64,000 bases of DNA from Rossellomorea marisflavi (GCF_022170785.1 NZ_CP081870.1:2282001-2346000), one strand, 5' to 3'; numbered from the stretch's first letter, positions 8,432-17,600 are shown. Numbers and translations are program-made. The notes: a model not told the origin generated them from the sequence alone.

Positions 8432-8690
8432 AAAAAACCCGTCCCCTGAATAGGGACGAGTCTGATCGCGTTACCACCCTAGTTCCGGTCCTCACGGGTC
8501 CGGCACTCTATGAAACATTCTTCTTAACGGTGAAGACCGACAAAGCTTACTGCATCGTTTCAGCTTTGTTTCTCGGAGAGGATCTTCAGATCATGGCATC
8601 CACCGGTTCCCAGCAACCCGGCTCTCTTTGGGACACGCTATCACCTTACTGTTCTCGTCATTGAATATGATTCTTCAATTTTATAGATAA
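8432..8690 (-). ncRNA. T-box riboswitch, isoleucine type, upstream of ilvA
   Basis: The minus strand contains the T-box antiterminator element AGGGTGGTAACGCG at 8467-8480, whose UGGU bulge would pair with an ACCA tRNA end. The terminator hairpin (CGTCCC / GGGACG followed by TTTTTT) spans about 8432-8462. The stem I region has the usual AGTAAG and GAACCGGTGG elements. An ATC triplet followed by TGAAGA near 8587 lies where the specifier codon is expected, consistent with tRNA-Ile. Stem boundaries are approximate. Confidence 0.92.
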
Positions 8691-8704
8691 GATTAACAGG
8701 TAAT

Positions 8705-8733
8705 AAAATATGCGTCAATAAGTTTATTGTCAA
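8705..8733 (-). promoter_or_regulatory. Promoter of the ilvA T-box transcript
   Basis: A perfect TTGACA and a TATTTT hexamer are separated by 17 nt on the minus strand, immediately upstream of T-box stem I. Confidence 0.7.
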
Positions 8734-8822
8734 TTTTGAATATTCCATTAATGTAAACGCAATCATTTAAGTAGACCTCTTTGTCCGATCTAAAAACCCC
8801 AAAAAGGATACAACAAAACGGA

Positions 8823-9635
8823 TTATTCTATCGTTCTCGTAAATTTTCTGAAAGCTTGATGATTGGTCGGGCCATGACCATTTCCAAATTGAAGGGTGTG
8901 TTCGATTGCAGAAGAAATGAACTCCTTTGCCAGAGATACGGCCTCATGGACAGGTTGATCTTTGGAAAGTTGTGCGGTGACCGCTGCAGAAAACGTACAG
9001 CCTGTACCATGTGTATGAGGTGTATTGGACCGTCTGGAAGTAAAACGATGGAACCGATCCCCGTCATATAATAGGTCGGTCACTTGTTCCGAAGATGAGT
9101 CTATAAGGTGCCCTCCTTTAATGATGACATGATCCGCCCCCATGGAGTGGATGGATTTAGCCGCATTCTGTCGATCAATCTCTGTAATGATTTTGATTCC
9201 TGTCAGTTTTTCTGCTTCAGGGATATTGGGGGTGACCACAAAAGATAAGGGGATCAATTCGTTGATCAAGGTCTCCACGGCTTCTTCTTGAAGCAAAGAA
9301 GCCCCCCCTTTTGCCACCATGACCGGGTCCACTACTACGCGACTCCACCCCAGCGTCTTGATGGATGAAGCGACTTGGGAAATCATTTCAGCATCTACCA
9401 GCATTCCGGTCTTCACTGCGTCAGGAGACAAATCCGTTGCAATGGCCTCCATCTGTTCGCCCACAAAACACGGTGGTACAGGATGGATCCCGTGGACGCC
9501 CAATGTGTTTTGTGCCGTAACAGCAGTGATCGCACTCATTCCGAACACCCCGAGCTCCTGGAACGTCTTTAAATCCGCTTGGATCCCTGCGCCGCCACCG
9601 CTATCTGATCCTGCTATGGTCAATACTTTCTTCAT
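8823..9635 (-). CDS. thiD: Hydroxymethylpyrimidine/phosphomethylpyrimidine kinase
   Basis: The 270-residue ribokinase-fold enzyme phosphorylates HMP and HMP-P on the pyrimidine branch of thiamin synthesis. The N terminus [19 protein letters not shown] is diagnostic. The anion-hole/catalytic GTGCTFSAA lies toward the C terminus. I chose this ATG because AGGAGTG lies upstream and the length then matches B. subtilis ThiD; the open frame extends 24 codons further inside thiF. It is the last gene of the tenA-thiD operon and overlaps the thiF 3' end by 35 nt. Confidence 0.93.
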   Translation of the reverse strand: MKKVLTIAGSDSGGGAGIQADLKTFQELGVFGMSAITAVTAQNTLGVHGIHPVPPCFVGEQMEAIATDLSPDAVKTGMLVDAEMISQVASSIKTLGWSRVVVDPVMVAKGGASLLQEEAVETLINELIPLSFVVTPNIPEAEKLTGIKIITEIDRQNAAKSIHSMGADHVIIKGGHLIDSSSEQVTDLLYDGDRFHRFTSRRSNTPHTHGTGCTFSAAVTAQLSKDQPVHEAVSLAKEFISSAIEHTLQFGNGHGPTNHQAFRKFTRTIE

Positions 9636-10665
9636 CTTGCACACACTCCTGTTCATCGATGTATTTACGGTAGATGGCCTCTGCTTGGGAAATGTCTGAA
9701 GTCCCATGAATCAATGCACGTCCATCTGAAAAAACGACCATCCGGTGCCCTTCGATGCTCACATTCACCAGGAAGCGATTCGCACTGAGGAGCTGTACCC
9801 CCTTCATCCTTTCAGTGAACGATTCAAAATGAAGATTGAGTGGGCTTGACGGTCTGATATGAACGGCATCCCTCCCGCAAAGGATGCTAGCTTTCACTCC
9901 AGTTACCCCTTTCAATGCAGGAAAGCTTGGATTGGGTCCGCATGTCGGGCAATCTTTTTTCCTTAAGCGTTGAATCAAAATCTCACTACGGCTGTTTTCC
10001 CACAGATCAAAGGACAAGAGGGTCTTTCTTAAAGCGCCGTTTGCGCCGGTAAGGATCTTCAACGCTTCTGTTGTCTGATAAGAGGTCACCATCGTGACGG
10101 CTGGAGAGATGATACCTTGCGTTTCACACGAATCTCCATTCATGGGGATCACGTCTTGTATGCAGCGAAGGCAGGGCCTTTCGTCAGGGAGAAACGTATG
10201 CGTGATCCCATAGGATCCAAGGCAGGCGCCGAAAATCCACGGAATGGCTCTCATCCGGGCGTGATCATTCACCATAAGTCTCACTTCGAAGTTATCGGTT
10301 GCATCAATCAAAAGATCCGCTTCCATCGAGGAAAGCATACCGGGAGTGACTTCGCCGACCCTCCCTTCGATTTCCACCTGTGAATTCACTTGCTTCAACC
10401 GGCGTTCGGCTGCCGCCGCCTTTGGAAGTGAATTCTCTGCATCATGCTCCGTATAGAGCTGTTGCCGCTGAAGATTGCTCCATTCCACATAATCACGGTC
10501 GATGATGGTGAGCTTCCCTACACCCGACCTTGCCAACATGTCGGCGACAGAAGATCCCAGCGCACCGGCACCGATAATGATGACGTGCTTCTCCCCCAGG
10601 GCATCCTGCCCCCGTTCCCCGATGGGAGAGAATAAAATCTGTCTGGAATACCTTTCTCTCTTCAC
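9601..10665 (-). CDS. thiF: Sulfur carrier protein ThiS adenylyltransferase
   Basis: The 354-residue E1-like enzyme adenylates the C terminus of ThiS. It has the nucleotide-binding GAGALGSS at residues 32-39, the following [14 protein letters not shown] segment, a zinc-binding pair of CxxC motifs (CLRC near 172 and CPTC near 240), and a cysteine in [10 protein letters not shown]-terminal extension of about 90 residues after the second CxxC is present. The start is a GTG overlapping the thiG stop (GTGA), with GGAGGG upstream. The operon context separates it from MoeB. Confidence 0.9.
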   Translation of the reverse strand: MKRERYSRQILFSPIGERGQDALGEKHVIIIGAGALGSSVADMLARSGVGKLTIIDRDYVEWSNLQRQQLYTEHDAENSLPKAAAAERRLKQVNSQVEIEGRVGEVTPGMLSSMEADLLIDATDNFEVRLMVNDHARMRAIPWIFGACLGSYGITHTFLPDERPCLRCIQDVIPMNGDSCETQGIISPAVTMVTSYQTTEALKILTGANGALRKTLLSFDLWENSRSEILIQRLRKKDCPTCGPNPSFPALKGVTGVKASILCGRDAVHIRPSSPLNLHFESFTERMKGVQLLSANRFLVNVSIEGHRMVVFSDGRALIHGTSDISQAEAIYRKYIDEQECVQDEESIDHSRIR

Positions 10666-11426
10666 TTCATCAGTCCCTCCGAGGGGCTGCTTGCGGTAGC
10701 GTAGATCCTTTCTGGTATACGGCCCGCTTCGTATCCCAGTCGGCCAGATAACACCGCGTGCTTCATTGCCTCTGCCATTTTCACAGGGTCACCTGCTTGA
10801 GCAACGGCCGTGTTCAATAAAACGGCGTCTGCTCCAAGCTCCATCGCTTTGGCTGCATCTGCAGGTGAGCCGATACCTGCATCGACAATGACGGGTACAT
10901 GAGCCTGTTCGATGATGAAGGAAAGATTCAGCGGATTGATAATCCCCTGACCAGATCCGATCGGAGAAGCACCAGGCATGATGGCATGCACACCAAGCTC
11001 CTCTAGTCTTCTGGCAAGGACGACGTCATCCGACGTATAGGCAAGTACCGTGAACCCCTGATTCAGCAGTTCTTCAGATGCCTTCAAGGTTTCCAACGGA
11101 TCCGGTAGCAGGGTCTTTTCACATCCGATCACTTCCACTTTGACCATGTCACACAAACCGGATGCCTTGGCAAGCTGCGCATGGCGGACGGCTTCCGCGG
11201 CATCCTTCGCTCCGGCAGTATTGGGCAGTAAAGTAAAACGCCCGAGATCTGATTCTTCCAAGGCATTTTCTCCAGGGGGATCAAATACGTTCAAGCGCCG
11301 GACTGAAAAAGTGAGGATCTCTGCACCGGACGCTTCCACCGCCTGTCGCTGAATCTCTTGGTCCGGATATTTCCCCGTTCCGAGGAGCAATCTTGATTGA
11401 AATTCATACATCCCTATCTTCAACAT
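10662..11426 (-). CDS. thiG: Thiazole synthase
   Basis: The 254-residue TIM-barrel enzyme condenses DXP, dehydroglycine and ThiS thiocarboxylate into the thiazole phosphate. The family start [10 protein letters not shown], the Schiff-base lysine in MVKVEVIG near residue 96 and the phosphate-binding [11 protein letters not shown] are visible. It lies directly behind thiS and is translationally coupled to thiF. Confidence 0.95.
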   Translation of the reverse strand: MLKIGMYEFQSRLLLGTGKYPDQEIQRQAVEASGAEILTFSVRRLNVFDPPGENALEESDLGRFTLLPNTAGAKDAAEAVRHAQLAKASGLCDMVKVEVIGCEKTLLPDPLETLKASEELLNQGFTVLAYTSDDVVLARRLEELGVHAIMPGASPIGSGQGIINPLNLSFIIEQAHVPVIVDAGIGSPADAAKAMELGADAVLLNTAVAQAGDPVKMAEAMKHAVLSGRLGYEAGRIPERIYATASSPSEGLMK

Positions 11427-11427
11427 G

Positions 11428-11631
11428 TCATCCGCCTCCTACAAAATGGACGATCTCTACCCGATCGCCAGCGTTCAATTTAATATCCTCATGCTCATCC
11501 TTCTTCAGTATCTGTTTGTTCCACTCCACAATCACCCTACGATCACCGATCGTAAGATGGATAAGAAGGTCATCGACCGAATTCACATGATGCGGAATCA
11601 TGGTCTCTATTCCATTGACAAGTATATTCAT
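11428..11631 (-). CDS. thiS: Sulfur carrier protein ThiS
   Basis: The 67-residue ubiquitin-like protein carries sulfur as a C-terminal thiocarboxylate. It ends in HFVGGG, supplying the obligatory Gly-Gly tail, and starts MNILVNG, typical of the family. Its first 62 nt overlap the end of thiO in another frame, so the two are probably translationally coupled. Its partners ThiG and ThiF are encoded directly downstream. Confidence 0.93.
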   Translation of the reverse strand: MNILVNGIETMIPHHVNSVDDLLIHLTIGDRRVIVEWNKQILKKDEHEDIKLNAGDRVEIVHFVGGG

Positions 11632-12709
11632 GACCCAAGCCCCTTTCAAAGTCCTTATCAATCAGTAAATCTGCCATCAGCACGCCAGTAATCGGGGCTA
11701 GAAGGATCCCATTCCGGTAGTGACCTGTCGCCAATGACAGTCCTTCCACATCCGGAACCCTACCGATGTATGGAAGCCGGGAAGATGTTTTCGGCCTGGT
11801 GCCTGCCCAGGCTTTTCTCCATACTGCGTCAGCAAGATCCGGTGCTATGGTGCATGCCTTGGCAAGTAAACTCGAAACACTTTCAGCAGATACATCCTCA
11901 TTGAATGATCCCTCTTGTTCGGTGGCCCCGATCGTCAAAGTGCCATCTGCTTTCGGTACCAAATACAGGTCATCTGTCACAATCGTCCTGTTCAGACATC
12001 CTTCCTTAGGAACCAAGGAAATGCATTCCCCTTTCACCGGGACCACGTCCAGGACGATTTCTAACCGTCGCAGGATGTGCTGGCTCCATGCCCCTCCCGC
12101 TACCACCACCTCATCACCGTAAAGACGACCCCTCGAAGTGTTGACCCCGAGGATTGTTCCACCTTCCATGATCAGGGATTCTACTTCGGTGCCTTCATGG
12201 AGTACCGCCCCCTTGCTTGCAGCCGATATAGACAGGGCCTCGGACAGTCGCGGTGCGAGAACGTTCCCGTCACGGGGAATAAAGAGACCACCAATGAACG
12301 AATGGGACAAGGATGGTTCCATTTCCCTTAACTCTCTTTCTTCCAGCCATCGTAAGTGCTCCATTACTCCTTCAGGACTATTCGCTTCCCCTCGGAGGAG
12401 GTGCTGTTCCCTGTTGGTCGTAGCCGGGATGATCATTCCATTTTGTTTTAAACCGATATCGACCCCTGAACAGTCCAGAAGTTCATCAGCAAGGTCAGGG
12501 AAGAGATTCCGACTTTCTTTGGCAAGGGATGTCATGGATGGGTTTCCCCTTGTTTCAGTATGAACCCCCAGCATTCCCGCTGCTGCACCTGTGGCTTTAC
12601 ATGCAAGCGTATCTTTTTCCAAAAGGGTGACGCTGCATCCCTTCTTCACAAGCTCGAAGGCGATGGATAGACCAATCACACCCCCACCGACAATAATGAT
12701 ACGCTTCAT
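11570..12709 (-). CDS. thiO: Glycine oxidase
   Basis: The 379-residue FAD enzyme oxidises glycine to the imine used for thiazole formation. The dinucleotide motif GGGVIGLS is at residues 8-15 and the FAD-contacting LATGHYRNGILLAP lies near the C terminus. The last 20 or so codons extend into thiS in a different frame. Length is close to the B. subtilis enzyme and the gene order matches. Confidence 0.92.
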   Translation of the reverse strand: MKRIIIVGGGVIGLSIAFELVKKGCSVTLLEKDTLACKATGAAAGMLGVHTETRGNPSMTSLAKESRNLFPDLADELLDCSGVDIGLKQNGMIIPATTNREQHLLRGEANSPEGVMEHLRWLEERELREMEPSLSHSFIGGLFIPRDGNVLAPRLSEALSISAASKGAVLHEGTEVESLIMEGGTILGVNTSRGRLYGDEVVVAGGAWSQHILRRLEIVLDVVPVKGECISLVPKEGCLNRTIVTDDLYLVPKADGTLTIGATEQEGSFNEDVSAESVSSLLAKACTIAPDLADAVWRKAWAGTRPKTSSRLPYIGRVPDVEGLSLATGHYRNGILLAPITGVLMADLLIDKDFERGLGHEYTCQWNRDHDSASCEFGR

Positions 12710-13323
12710 AGTACTTCAGCTCCCTTTATAGATAATCGATATTCCTCGGCCGCTCTCAGCGGATCCCGGCTGAGAAAGACACCAGACAACACGGCGATGC
12801 CCATTGCCCCTGCACGGATCACTTCAGCCGCGTTGTTCGGCGTAATTCCACCTATTCCAACCACGGGCAATCTATCCTTTACTGTGCTGATCGCACCCAC
12901 ACCGATACCGGCTTTTCCAGGTTTAGAATCAGTACGGTATACATTCCCCAGGATGACGGAGTCTGCCCCTGCTTTCCTTGCCGCTTCTACTTCGACCGGG
13001 GTATGAACGGAGACTCCGATTTTAATAGTCGGGAATGCCTTTTTGATTTGGGATGGCTTGACGCTCCGGGATCCCAGCTGAATTCTTTCAACCCCCGTCA
13101 ACAATGCTATGTCTACACGATCATTGACCACGAGCTTCCCCGCAGGCACCCCGGTTGAAAGCAGGGCGATAATGGTGTCATATAAACAGCGTGATGACCA
13201 ATTGATTTCCCTCAGGTGAATGGCATCCACCAGGTGATGCACACGAGTACAAATATGGATGACCTCTCGCGGAACCTGCTTTCCCGAAGTGATGATGTGA
13301 AACTCCGGATGGGGTCTCACCAT
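12706..13323 (-). CDS. tenI: Thiazole tautomerase TenI
   Basis: The 205-residue ThiE-fold protein aromatises the thiazole tautomer made by ThiG. Segments such as VNDRVDIALL, GVSVHTPVEVEAA and VVGIGGITPNN align with B. subtilis TenI. ThiE-type pyrophosphate-binding residues are only partly conserved, and the operon position between tenA and thiO supports TenI over thiamin-phosphate synthase. The ATG overlaps the tenA stop codon (TGATG), and length then equals that of B. subtilis TenI. Confidence 0.85.
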   Translation of the reverse strand: MVRPHPEFHIITSGKQVPREVIHICTRVHHLVDAIHLREINWSSRCLYDTIIALLSTGVPAGKLVVNDRVDIALLTGVERIQLGSRSVKPSQIKKAFPTIKIGVSVHTPVEVEAARKAGADSVILGNVYRTDSKPGKAGIGVGAISTVKDRLPVVGIGGITPNNAAEVIRAGAMGIAVLSGVFLSRDPLRAAEEYRLSIKGAEVL

Positions 13324-14024
13324 CAAGCTCCAGCTCCGGATCGGACGGTCGTCAGTAATTCCTGGAAGGGCCACCGCTCAAGGGTGAAAGCCATCTCCCA
13401 AAACTGCAGTTCATAGATGCTGCTCATGATGAACAGTTCCTTCATACGAGCACGCTGATCATAACTTGCGCGCTCTGCCAGTTCATCGAGCCGTTGGATC
13501 TGTTCCTCGACCAGCTCCCTGAACCATTCCCCTCCGTAGGTGGCGATCCACTCCTGGTAGATAGGCTCTTCCGGAGAGCTTCCTTTCAACTTTTCTCCCA
13601 CCTCGTAGTAAAGCCAGTAACAAGGAAGCAAGGCAGCCAAGATATCAGCCAAGTCACCGACCTGAGCAGACCGATACATGTGTGAAGCGTAAGCGTACGC
13701 AGTCGGAGATGGGACGAACCGCTCTTTTTCTTCTTCTGTGATTCCGAGTTTGTTAGAAAACCCTTCATGGAGAGAAAGCTCTGCTTCGAATGTTGCCTGT
13801 GCATGTGCAGCCAACCGGGCAGAAGTTTGAAGATCGGCCGCTTTTGAAGCTCCCAGTGCCTGCATTTTTGAAAAATGGGTCAGGTAATAGGAATCTTGCA
13901 AAACATAAAATTTAAAATTCTCAAGCGGCAGGGAACCATCTCCGATCCCCTGTACGAAAGGGTGTTGAAAACTCGCTTCCCAGCAATCATCTGCAGCCAG
14001 CCGTAATTCTTCTGAAAACTTCAT
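13323..14024 (-). CDS. tenA: Aminopyrimidine aminohydrolase (thiaminase II)
   Basis: The 233-residue helical protein hydrolyses aminopyrimidine breakdown products of thiamin so the pyrimidine can be salvaged. The catalytic cysteine lies in LLPCYWLYYEVG near residue 134. The C-terminal glutamate region YELQFWEMAF corresponds to the TenA acid residue. The ATG has GGAGGAGG upstream. It is the first gene of the thi operon, directly behind the TPP riboswitch terminator. Confidence 0.93.
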   Translation of the reverse strand: MKFSEELRLAADDCWEASFQHPFVQGIGDGSLPLENFKFYVLQDSYYLTHFSKMQALGASKAADLQTSARLAAHAQATFEAELSLHEGFSNKLGITEEEKERFVPSPTAYAYASHMYRSAQVGDLADILAALLPCYWLYYEVGEKLKGSSPEEPIYQEWIATYGGEWFRELVEEQIQRLDELAERASYDQRARMKELFIMSSIYELQFWEMAFTLERWPFQELLTTVRSGAGA

Positions 14025-14060
14025 TTCTTTTTCCTCCTCCTGACGATCCACTGAAACGAA

Positions 14061-14101
14061 AAAAAGCCATTTTCCACATAGTTGGTGGAAAATGGCTTTT
14101 T
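14061..14101 (-). terminator. Terminator of the TPP riboswitch
   Basis: On the minus strand AAAGCCATTTTCCAC pairs with GTGGAAAATGGCTTT across a short loop and is followed by a run of T residues. It separates the TPP aptamer from tenA. Confidence 0.85.
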
Positions 14102-14133
14102 GAGAATATAAAACGGATGGAAATACCCTCAAA

Positions 14134-14228
14134 GCGCCACTTCCCTACGCTGGTATCAACCAGATCAGGTTCAAAGGGTCTTGAAGTTTCACTTCAATCT
14201 CAGCCGCTATTAAGGGCCCCCCTAGTGG
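14134..14228 (-). ncRNA. TPP riboswitch (THI element)
   Basis: The minus strand shows the conserved TPP aptamer blocks: AGGGGGGCCC, GCGGCTGAGAT, ACCCTTTGAACCTGATCTGG and ACCAGCGTAGGGAA. With the terminator downstream it should shut off tenA-thiD when thiamin pyrophosphate is plentiful. Confidence 0.97.
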
Positions 14229-14257
14229 ATCGTCATATGTAAGTTGAGTTCGATGCT

Positions 14258-14285
14258 ATCTTATCATGAAGAGATGGATTGTCAA
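14258..14285 (-). promoter_or_regulatory. Promoter of the thi operon
   Basis: A perfect TTGACA with TAAGAT 16 nt downstream on the minus strand lies about 30 nt before the TPP aptamer. Confidence 0.6.
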
Positions 14286-14390
14286 GTCCATCCAAGGAAG
14301 AAACTGCTTTTATCCTATAAAATCGTTCAAAGGTGTGGCGTTATATAATTTCTATTAGTTTTTGGATTGGCATGTGATAAGTAGGAGTCC

Positions 14391-14500
14391 GTACTCTTCG
14401 CTGCGGCCAACCGCTTTCCACGGGATGTGCGGTGAGCCTCCTCATTCTTGCAGGGTTTCACCCTGCCCGCTTGGCACGTTGGAGTCAGTTGGCTTCCGCT
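14391..14500 (+). repeat. Dispersed repeat core, copy C
   Basis: The segment shares ordered blocks with other intergenic copies in this window: CTTCGCTGCGGCC, CCGCTTTCCA, GTGCGGTGAGCC, TTGCAGGGTTTCACCCTGCC and GGAGTC. The closest relative is the inverted copy near 37.3 kb. The flanking bases from 14290 to 14390 and from 14510 to 14684 show no gene. Confidence 0.7.
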
Positions 14501-14684
14501 TCTAACACTCTGTAGTGAAAAGTGGAAGTTACCGTAGAAAGAAAAGAAGGACTTTATATACGTTTGATTTTCTGATCATTGTTGTAAGCAGGTCAAGTTG
14601 TCTACCCGTTCCTTCGGTTCTACCCATGGTGAAGGGTGGTTTCAGGTCGGGGATCATCATTTTTGTTCAGTGCAAAAAAACAAC

Positions 14685-15284
14685 TCACTTGAACCAGCCT
14701 TTCTCCTTCGATTGGGTAATGGCTTCGATCCTATTTTTCACGCCTAGTTTTTCAAGGATGGTTGAGATATAATTGCGGACGGTCCCTGCCTTCAAACTGA
14801 GTTCATCGGCGATTTCCTGCGTGTTTTTCCCATCTGCGACGAGCCATAGGACCTCTTTCTCACGATCGGTCAATGGATTTTCTTCCCCATAGACATCATC
14901 CATGAGTTCTGGTGCAAACATCCTCTTACCGTCCATGACGAGACGTATGGATTGAGCCAGTTCTTCACTGGGACTATCTTTCAGAAGATATCCCTTCACC
15001 CCTGCCTTCAGGGCGCGTTGAAAATACCCTGATCGTGCAAAGGTGGTCAAGATGATGACCCTGCAGTCCGTGTCTTTCAGTCTTTCTGCTGCTTCCAGGC
15101 CGGTCATCTTGGGCATTTCGATATCCATCATGCATATATCAGGACGTAGTTCCCGAACGAGCGAGAGCGCTTCTTCCCCGTCTCCTGCCATCCCTACGAC
15201 TTCCATATCATCCTCGAGGTTCAAGAGGGAACCAAGGGCCCCCAGCATCATCCTCTGATCTTCTGCAATCACGATTGAAATCAA
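14685..15284 (-). CDS. desR: Membrane-fluidity response regulator DesR
   Basis: The 199-residue NarL/FixJ-type regulator matches B. subtilis DesR along its length. It has the receiver acidic pocket ED at 8-9, phospho-acceptor D54 in MMDIEMP, the SALGSLLNLEDD region near residue 20, and a C-terminal LuxR helix-turn-helix (LTDREKEVL, GTVRNYIS). In B. subtilis DesR activates the desaturase gene des when DesK senses rigid membranes. Here no desaturase is adjacent. It is translationally coupled to desK through an ATGA overlap. Confidence 0.92.
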   Translation of the reverse strand: MISIVIAEDQRMMLGALGSLLNLEDDMEVVGMAGDGEEALSLVRELRPDICMMDIEMPKMTGLEAAERLKDTDCRVIILTTFARSGYFQRALKAGVKGYLLKDSPSEELAQSIRLVMDGKRMFAPELMDDVYGEENPLTDREKEVLWLVADGKNTQEIADELSLKAGTVRNYISTILEKLGVKNRIEAITQSKEKGWFK

Positions 15285-16414
15285 TTGTAACCCTCCCTGT
15301 TTGTATCTTTTATTACTTTAGGCACGATCATTGTCAGAGTGGTGCCATCTTCTCCTTCGATTCCAAGCTCTCCGTTCACGAAGTCGAGCCGCTCACGGAT
15401 TCCAATCAATCCGCTCCCTTTTGATTTGCGGTAATCCTTAGGGATGCCTTTACCGTTATCAGAAAGAACGAATCTAAGGCTATCATGGCTTTCCACCACC
15501 CTGAGTGTACACTCTGTGGCGCCGCTATGCTTAACGATATTTGTAACGGCTTCCTTCAGGCACATACTGAGGATATTCTCAAGGAACAGCGATATATTGG
15601 GGAGCGGTTCCTCGTATTCAGGGATGAACCGGATGTCGGCAGCTGACAAGAGCTGACGGATCCGGATGAATTCATCCTCGAGCCGGATACCCCTCATCTG
15701 TGATACGAGTGTCCGGACTTCGCTCAACGCCGTCCGTGCCGTCTGCTGGACATCCATGAGCTCGCTCTTCGCCTGCTCCGGATTCTTTTCAACCAGCTTT
15801 CTGGCAAGATCACTTTTCAATCCGATCAATGATAATTTCTGACCCAGGGTGTCGTGGAGATCCCTTGCGATCCGCTGCCGTTCTTCCTGCTTCACCAATT
15901 CCGAGATCCGTTTATTGGCGTCCTCGAGTTGCTCTTCTAACTGCCCTTGTTTGTTTCGATTGAAAATATTGAAAGGAAGCAGAATCACACTGATCCAAAT
16001 GATCAGGATAAAAGGAAACTGAGAGAGGAAAACCTCATGCTGGAGGACGAATTTATAATTGATCGATGCCGTTGTGAGGACCAAATGCACCACATATAGC
16101 GTCAGGAACGCCGCCCGGTTCCGTATATTCCCATTGTAATAGGCGATATAAAAGGCAAAATAGATAAAATTGAATTGCACGGTCATCGTGATGGAAATGG
16201 CGATCAGGATCCCTGTCCACAAATACACCGGCCACCTGCTCGACAGGAAGGCAAACCGCAACGATATGAAAAACATGATCGTCAGGATGATACCGGTGAT
16301 GATTTCCATGGTGGAGGAAGATTGAAAAATGAAGTAAAACGGCAGAATCGACGCAATGGCCCACACATAAGGTGACGTGCCTGAACCTTTGAGCTTCCCT
16401 GTGGAAATGTTCAT
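15281..16414 (-). CDS. desK: Membrane thermosensor histidine kinase DesK
   Basis: The roughly 377-residue kinase has four or five hydrophobic segments within residues 15-150. A HisKA_3 dimerisation helix follows, with the phospho-histidine in ARDLHDTLGQ near residue 183. The HATPase part has LKEAVTNIVKHS, DNGKGIP and GSGLIGIRERL. Two adjacent ATG codons are possible and the second has better spacing from AGAGG. Architecture matches B. subtilis DesK. The upstream neighbour in the same direction is a small ribbon-helix-helix-like gene 34 nt away instead of des. Confidence 0.9.
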   Translation of the reverse strand: MNISTGKLKGSGTSPYVWAIASILPFYFIFQSSSTMEIITGIILTIMFFISLRFAFLSSRWPVYLWTGILIAISITMTVQFNFIYFAFYIAYYNGNIRNRAAFLTLYVVHLVLTTASINYKFVLQHEVFLSQFPFILIIWISVILLPFNIFNRNKQGQLEEQLEDANKRISELVKQEERQRIARDLHDTLGQKLSLIGLKSDLARKLVEKNPEQAKSELMDVQQTARTALSEVRTLVSQMRGIRLEDEFIRIRQLLSAADIRFIPEYEEPLPNISLFLENILSMCLKEAVTNIVKHSGATECTLRVVESHDSLRFVLSDNGKGIPKDYRKSKGSGLIGIRERLDFVNGELGIEGEDGTTLTMIVPKVIKDTNREGYN

Positions 16415-16448
16415 CATGATTCCTCTTTTCCTTTCAGACATAAAGCCC

Positions 16449-16649
16449 TTAATATTTCCTTTTTTGAATGGCTTTTTGTTTTTGCATCACGTCATACGAT
16501 TTATGTATGATATCGCTTAACACGTCACCTTTATAAACACGGCCGATTTTTGTGTTCTCTTGATAGTATTCGACAATCTCATCCAATTTCTCCGACGTTT
16601 CCGGGTCAATCCTTACATTAAGCTGCATCTTCCCTTGATTTGACAACAT
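16449..16649 (-). CDS. Small ribbon-helix-helix-like protein upstream of desKR
   Basis: The 66-residue protein has the pattern of a ribbon-helix-helix DNA-binding domain: a short strand (MQLNVRI, residues 8-14), a helix starting DPETSEKLDEIV, a turn near KIGRVYK and a second helix (DVLSDIIHKSYDVM). A lysine/arginine-rich tail follows. GGTGGAG precedes the ATG. It is 34 nt upstream of desK on the same strand and so is probably cotranscribed. I do not recognise a named family. DNA binding is inferred from the predicted fold only. Confidence 0.65.
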   Translation of the reverse strand: MLSNQGKMQLNVRIDPETSEKLDEIVEYYQENTKIGRVYKGDVLSDIIHKSYDVMQKQKAIQKRKY

Positions 16650-16801
16650 TTATCTCCACCTTTCATCAGAAGTATAGCAACTGCTAGCACTTAGATATCT
16701 TTATCATAGCACATGATATCAGGAAAAATCGACCAAAAATTACAACGTTTAAAAGAAATCCCAGGAGGAAATCCTCTCCATCCACACCCCCTTCTTATCA
16801 T

Positions 16802-16848
16802 AAAAAAAGAACACCCTTTTACCGCAGCCAGGGCCGTAAAGGGTGTTT
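16802..16848 (-). terminator. Intrinsic terminator after the DUF6509-like gene
   Basis: On the minus strand AACACCCTTTAC pairs with a downstream GTAAAAGGGTGTT and is followed by a run of T residues. Confidence 0.75.
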
Positions 16849-16853
16849 TCACA

Positions 16854-17132
16854 TCAGATATTTTCGTCACAATAAGCAACCAATGCCTGCTCTTCTTCTT
16901 CCTCAAGGGCAAAATCCAAGTAGGTTTCGGAACCCCGTTCGATGATAGAATACTGAGCGAGTTTGGAGGATGCTTCCTCCCTGACGTAAATGCCTTTTAT
17001 ATACATTCCGGATGGTGTATATAATTCATCATCTTCCGGAACTTCGATTTCAATCATGACTTCATACCGCTGTCCCGGAAGGATTCCGGTCGGGTCTTTC
17101 AACTCTTCTGCGTTCATTTGAATAATCTCCAT
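16854..17132 (-). CDS. Conserved small acidic protein, DUF6509-like
   Basis: The 92-residue soluble protein contains DPTGILPGQRYE, IEVPEDDELY and a very acidic C terminus (LDFALEEEEEQ). This pattern I associate with the DUF6509 family of Bacillus. No catalytic motif or membrane segment is visible. AAAGGAAG precedes the ATG. It is a single-gene unit with its own terminator. Function is unknown. Confidence 0.7.
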   Translation of the reverse strand: MEIIQMNAEELKDPTGILPGQRYEVMIEIEVPEDDELYTPSGMYIKGIYVREEASSKLAQYSIIERGSETYLDFALEEEEEQALVAYCDENI

Positions 17133-17254
17133 GCATAACTTCCTTTCATACCTTTTCCTAAACCCCTATTATACACGTAATCCCTCCCTTTCACACCATT
17201 CTCTTCTCAACCCCATGTTTTCTCGGTTATAATGGTGCTTTAAGGAGTGATCTC

Positions 17255-17545
17255 ATGGAACGAAATGAAATGGAAAAGAAAATCATTGAAAACTATCAAA
17301 AAGATGAAAATATGATGATGATGGTATTTGCCCAATGGTGCGTGAATCAGGATCTTGATCCCGTTGCCGTTTACCTCAAAGCGTATCCGGAGCAGAGAGA
17401 TAATCCTGTCCTGAAACAAATGATGGAGCTGACGGTCCCGAAAGAGGAATCCTCAGATATTCCCTACAGTACCCTTCTGGGCGTCCTCCAGTTGTTCGGA
17501 AACGAAGATTTGGCCATCGCCATTCAGGACATGCAAAAGAACTGA
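17255..17545 (+). CDS. Conserved hypothetical small protein
   Basis: The 96-residue soluble, largely helical protein is acidic. It starts MERNEMEKK, contains an unusual MMMM run near residue 20, and ends in a helical LLGVLQLFGNEDLA segment. AAGGAG lies 9 nt before the ATG and a TATAAT hexamer about 20 nt before that, so it is very likely expressed. A terminator follows. I do not recognise the family and assign no function. Confidence 0.7.
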   Translation: MERNEMEKKIIENYQKDENMMMMVFAQWCVNQDLDPVAVYLKAYPEQRDNPVLKQMMELTVPKEESSDIPYSTLLGVLQLFGNEDLAIAIQDMQKN

Positions 17546-17600
17546 AGGAAAATCGCCAACTAAATCCGTTATACACATCCATCGTTAACATTCTTAATCT

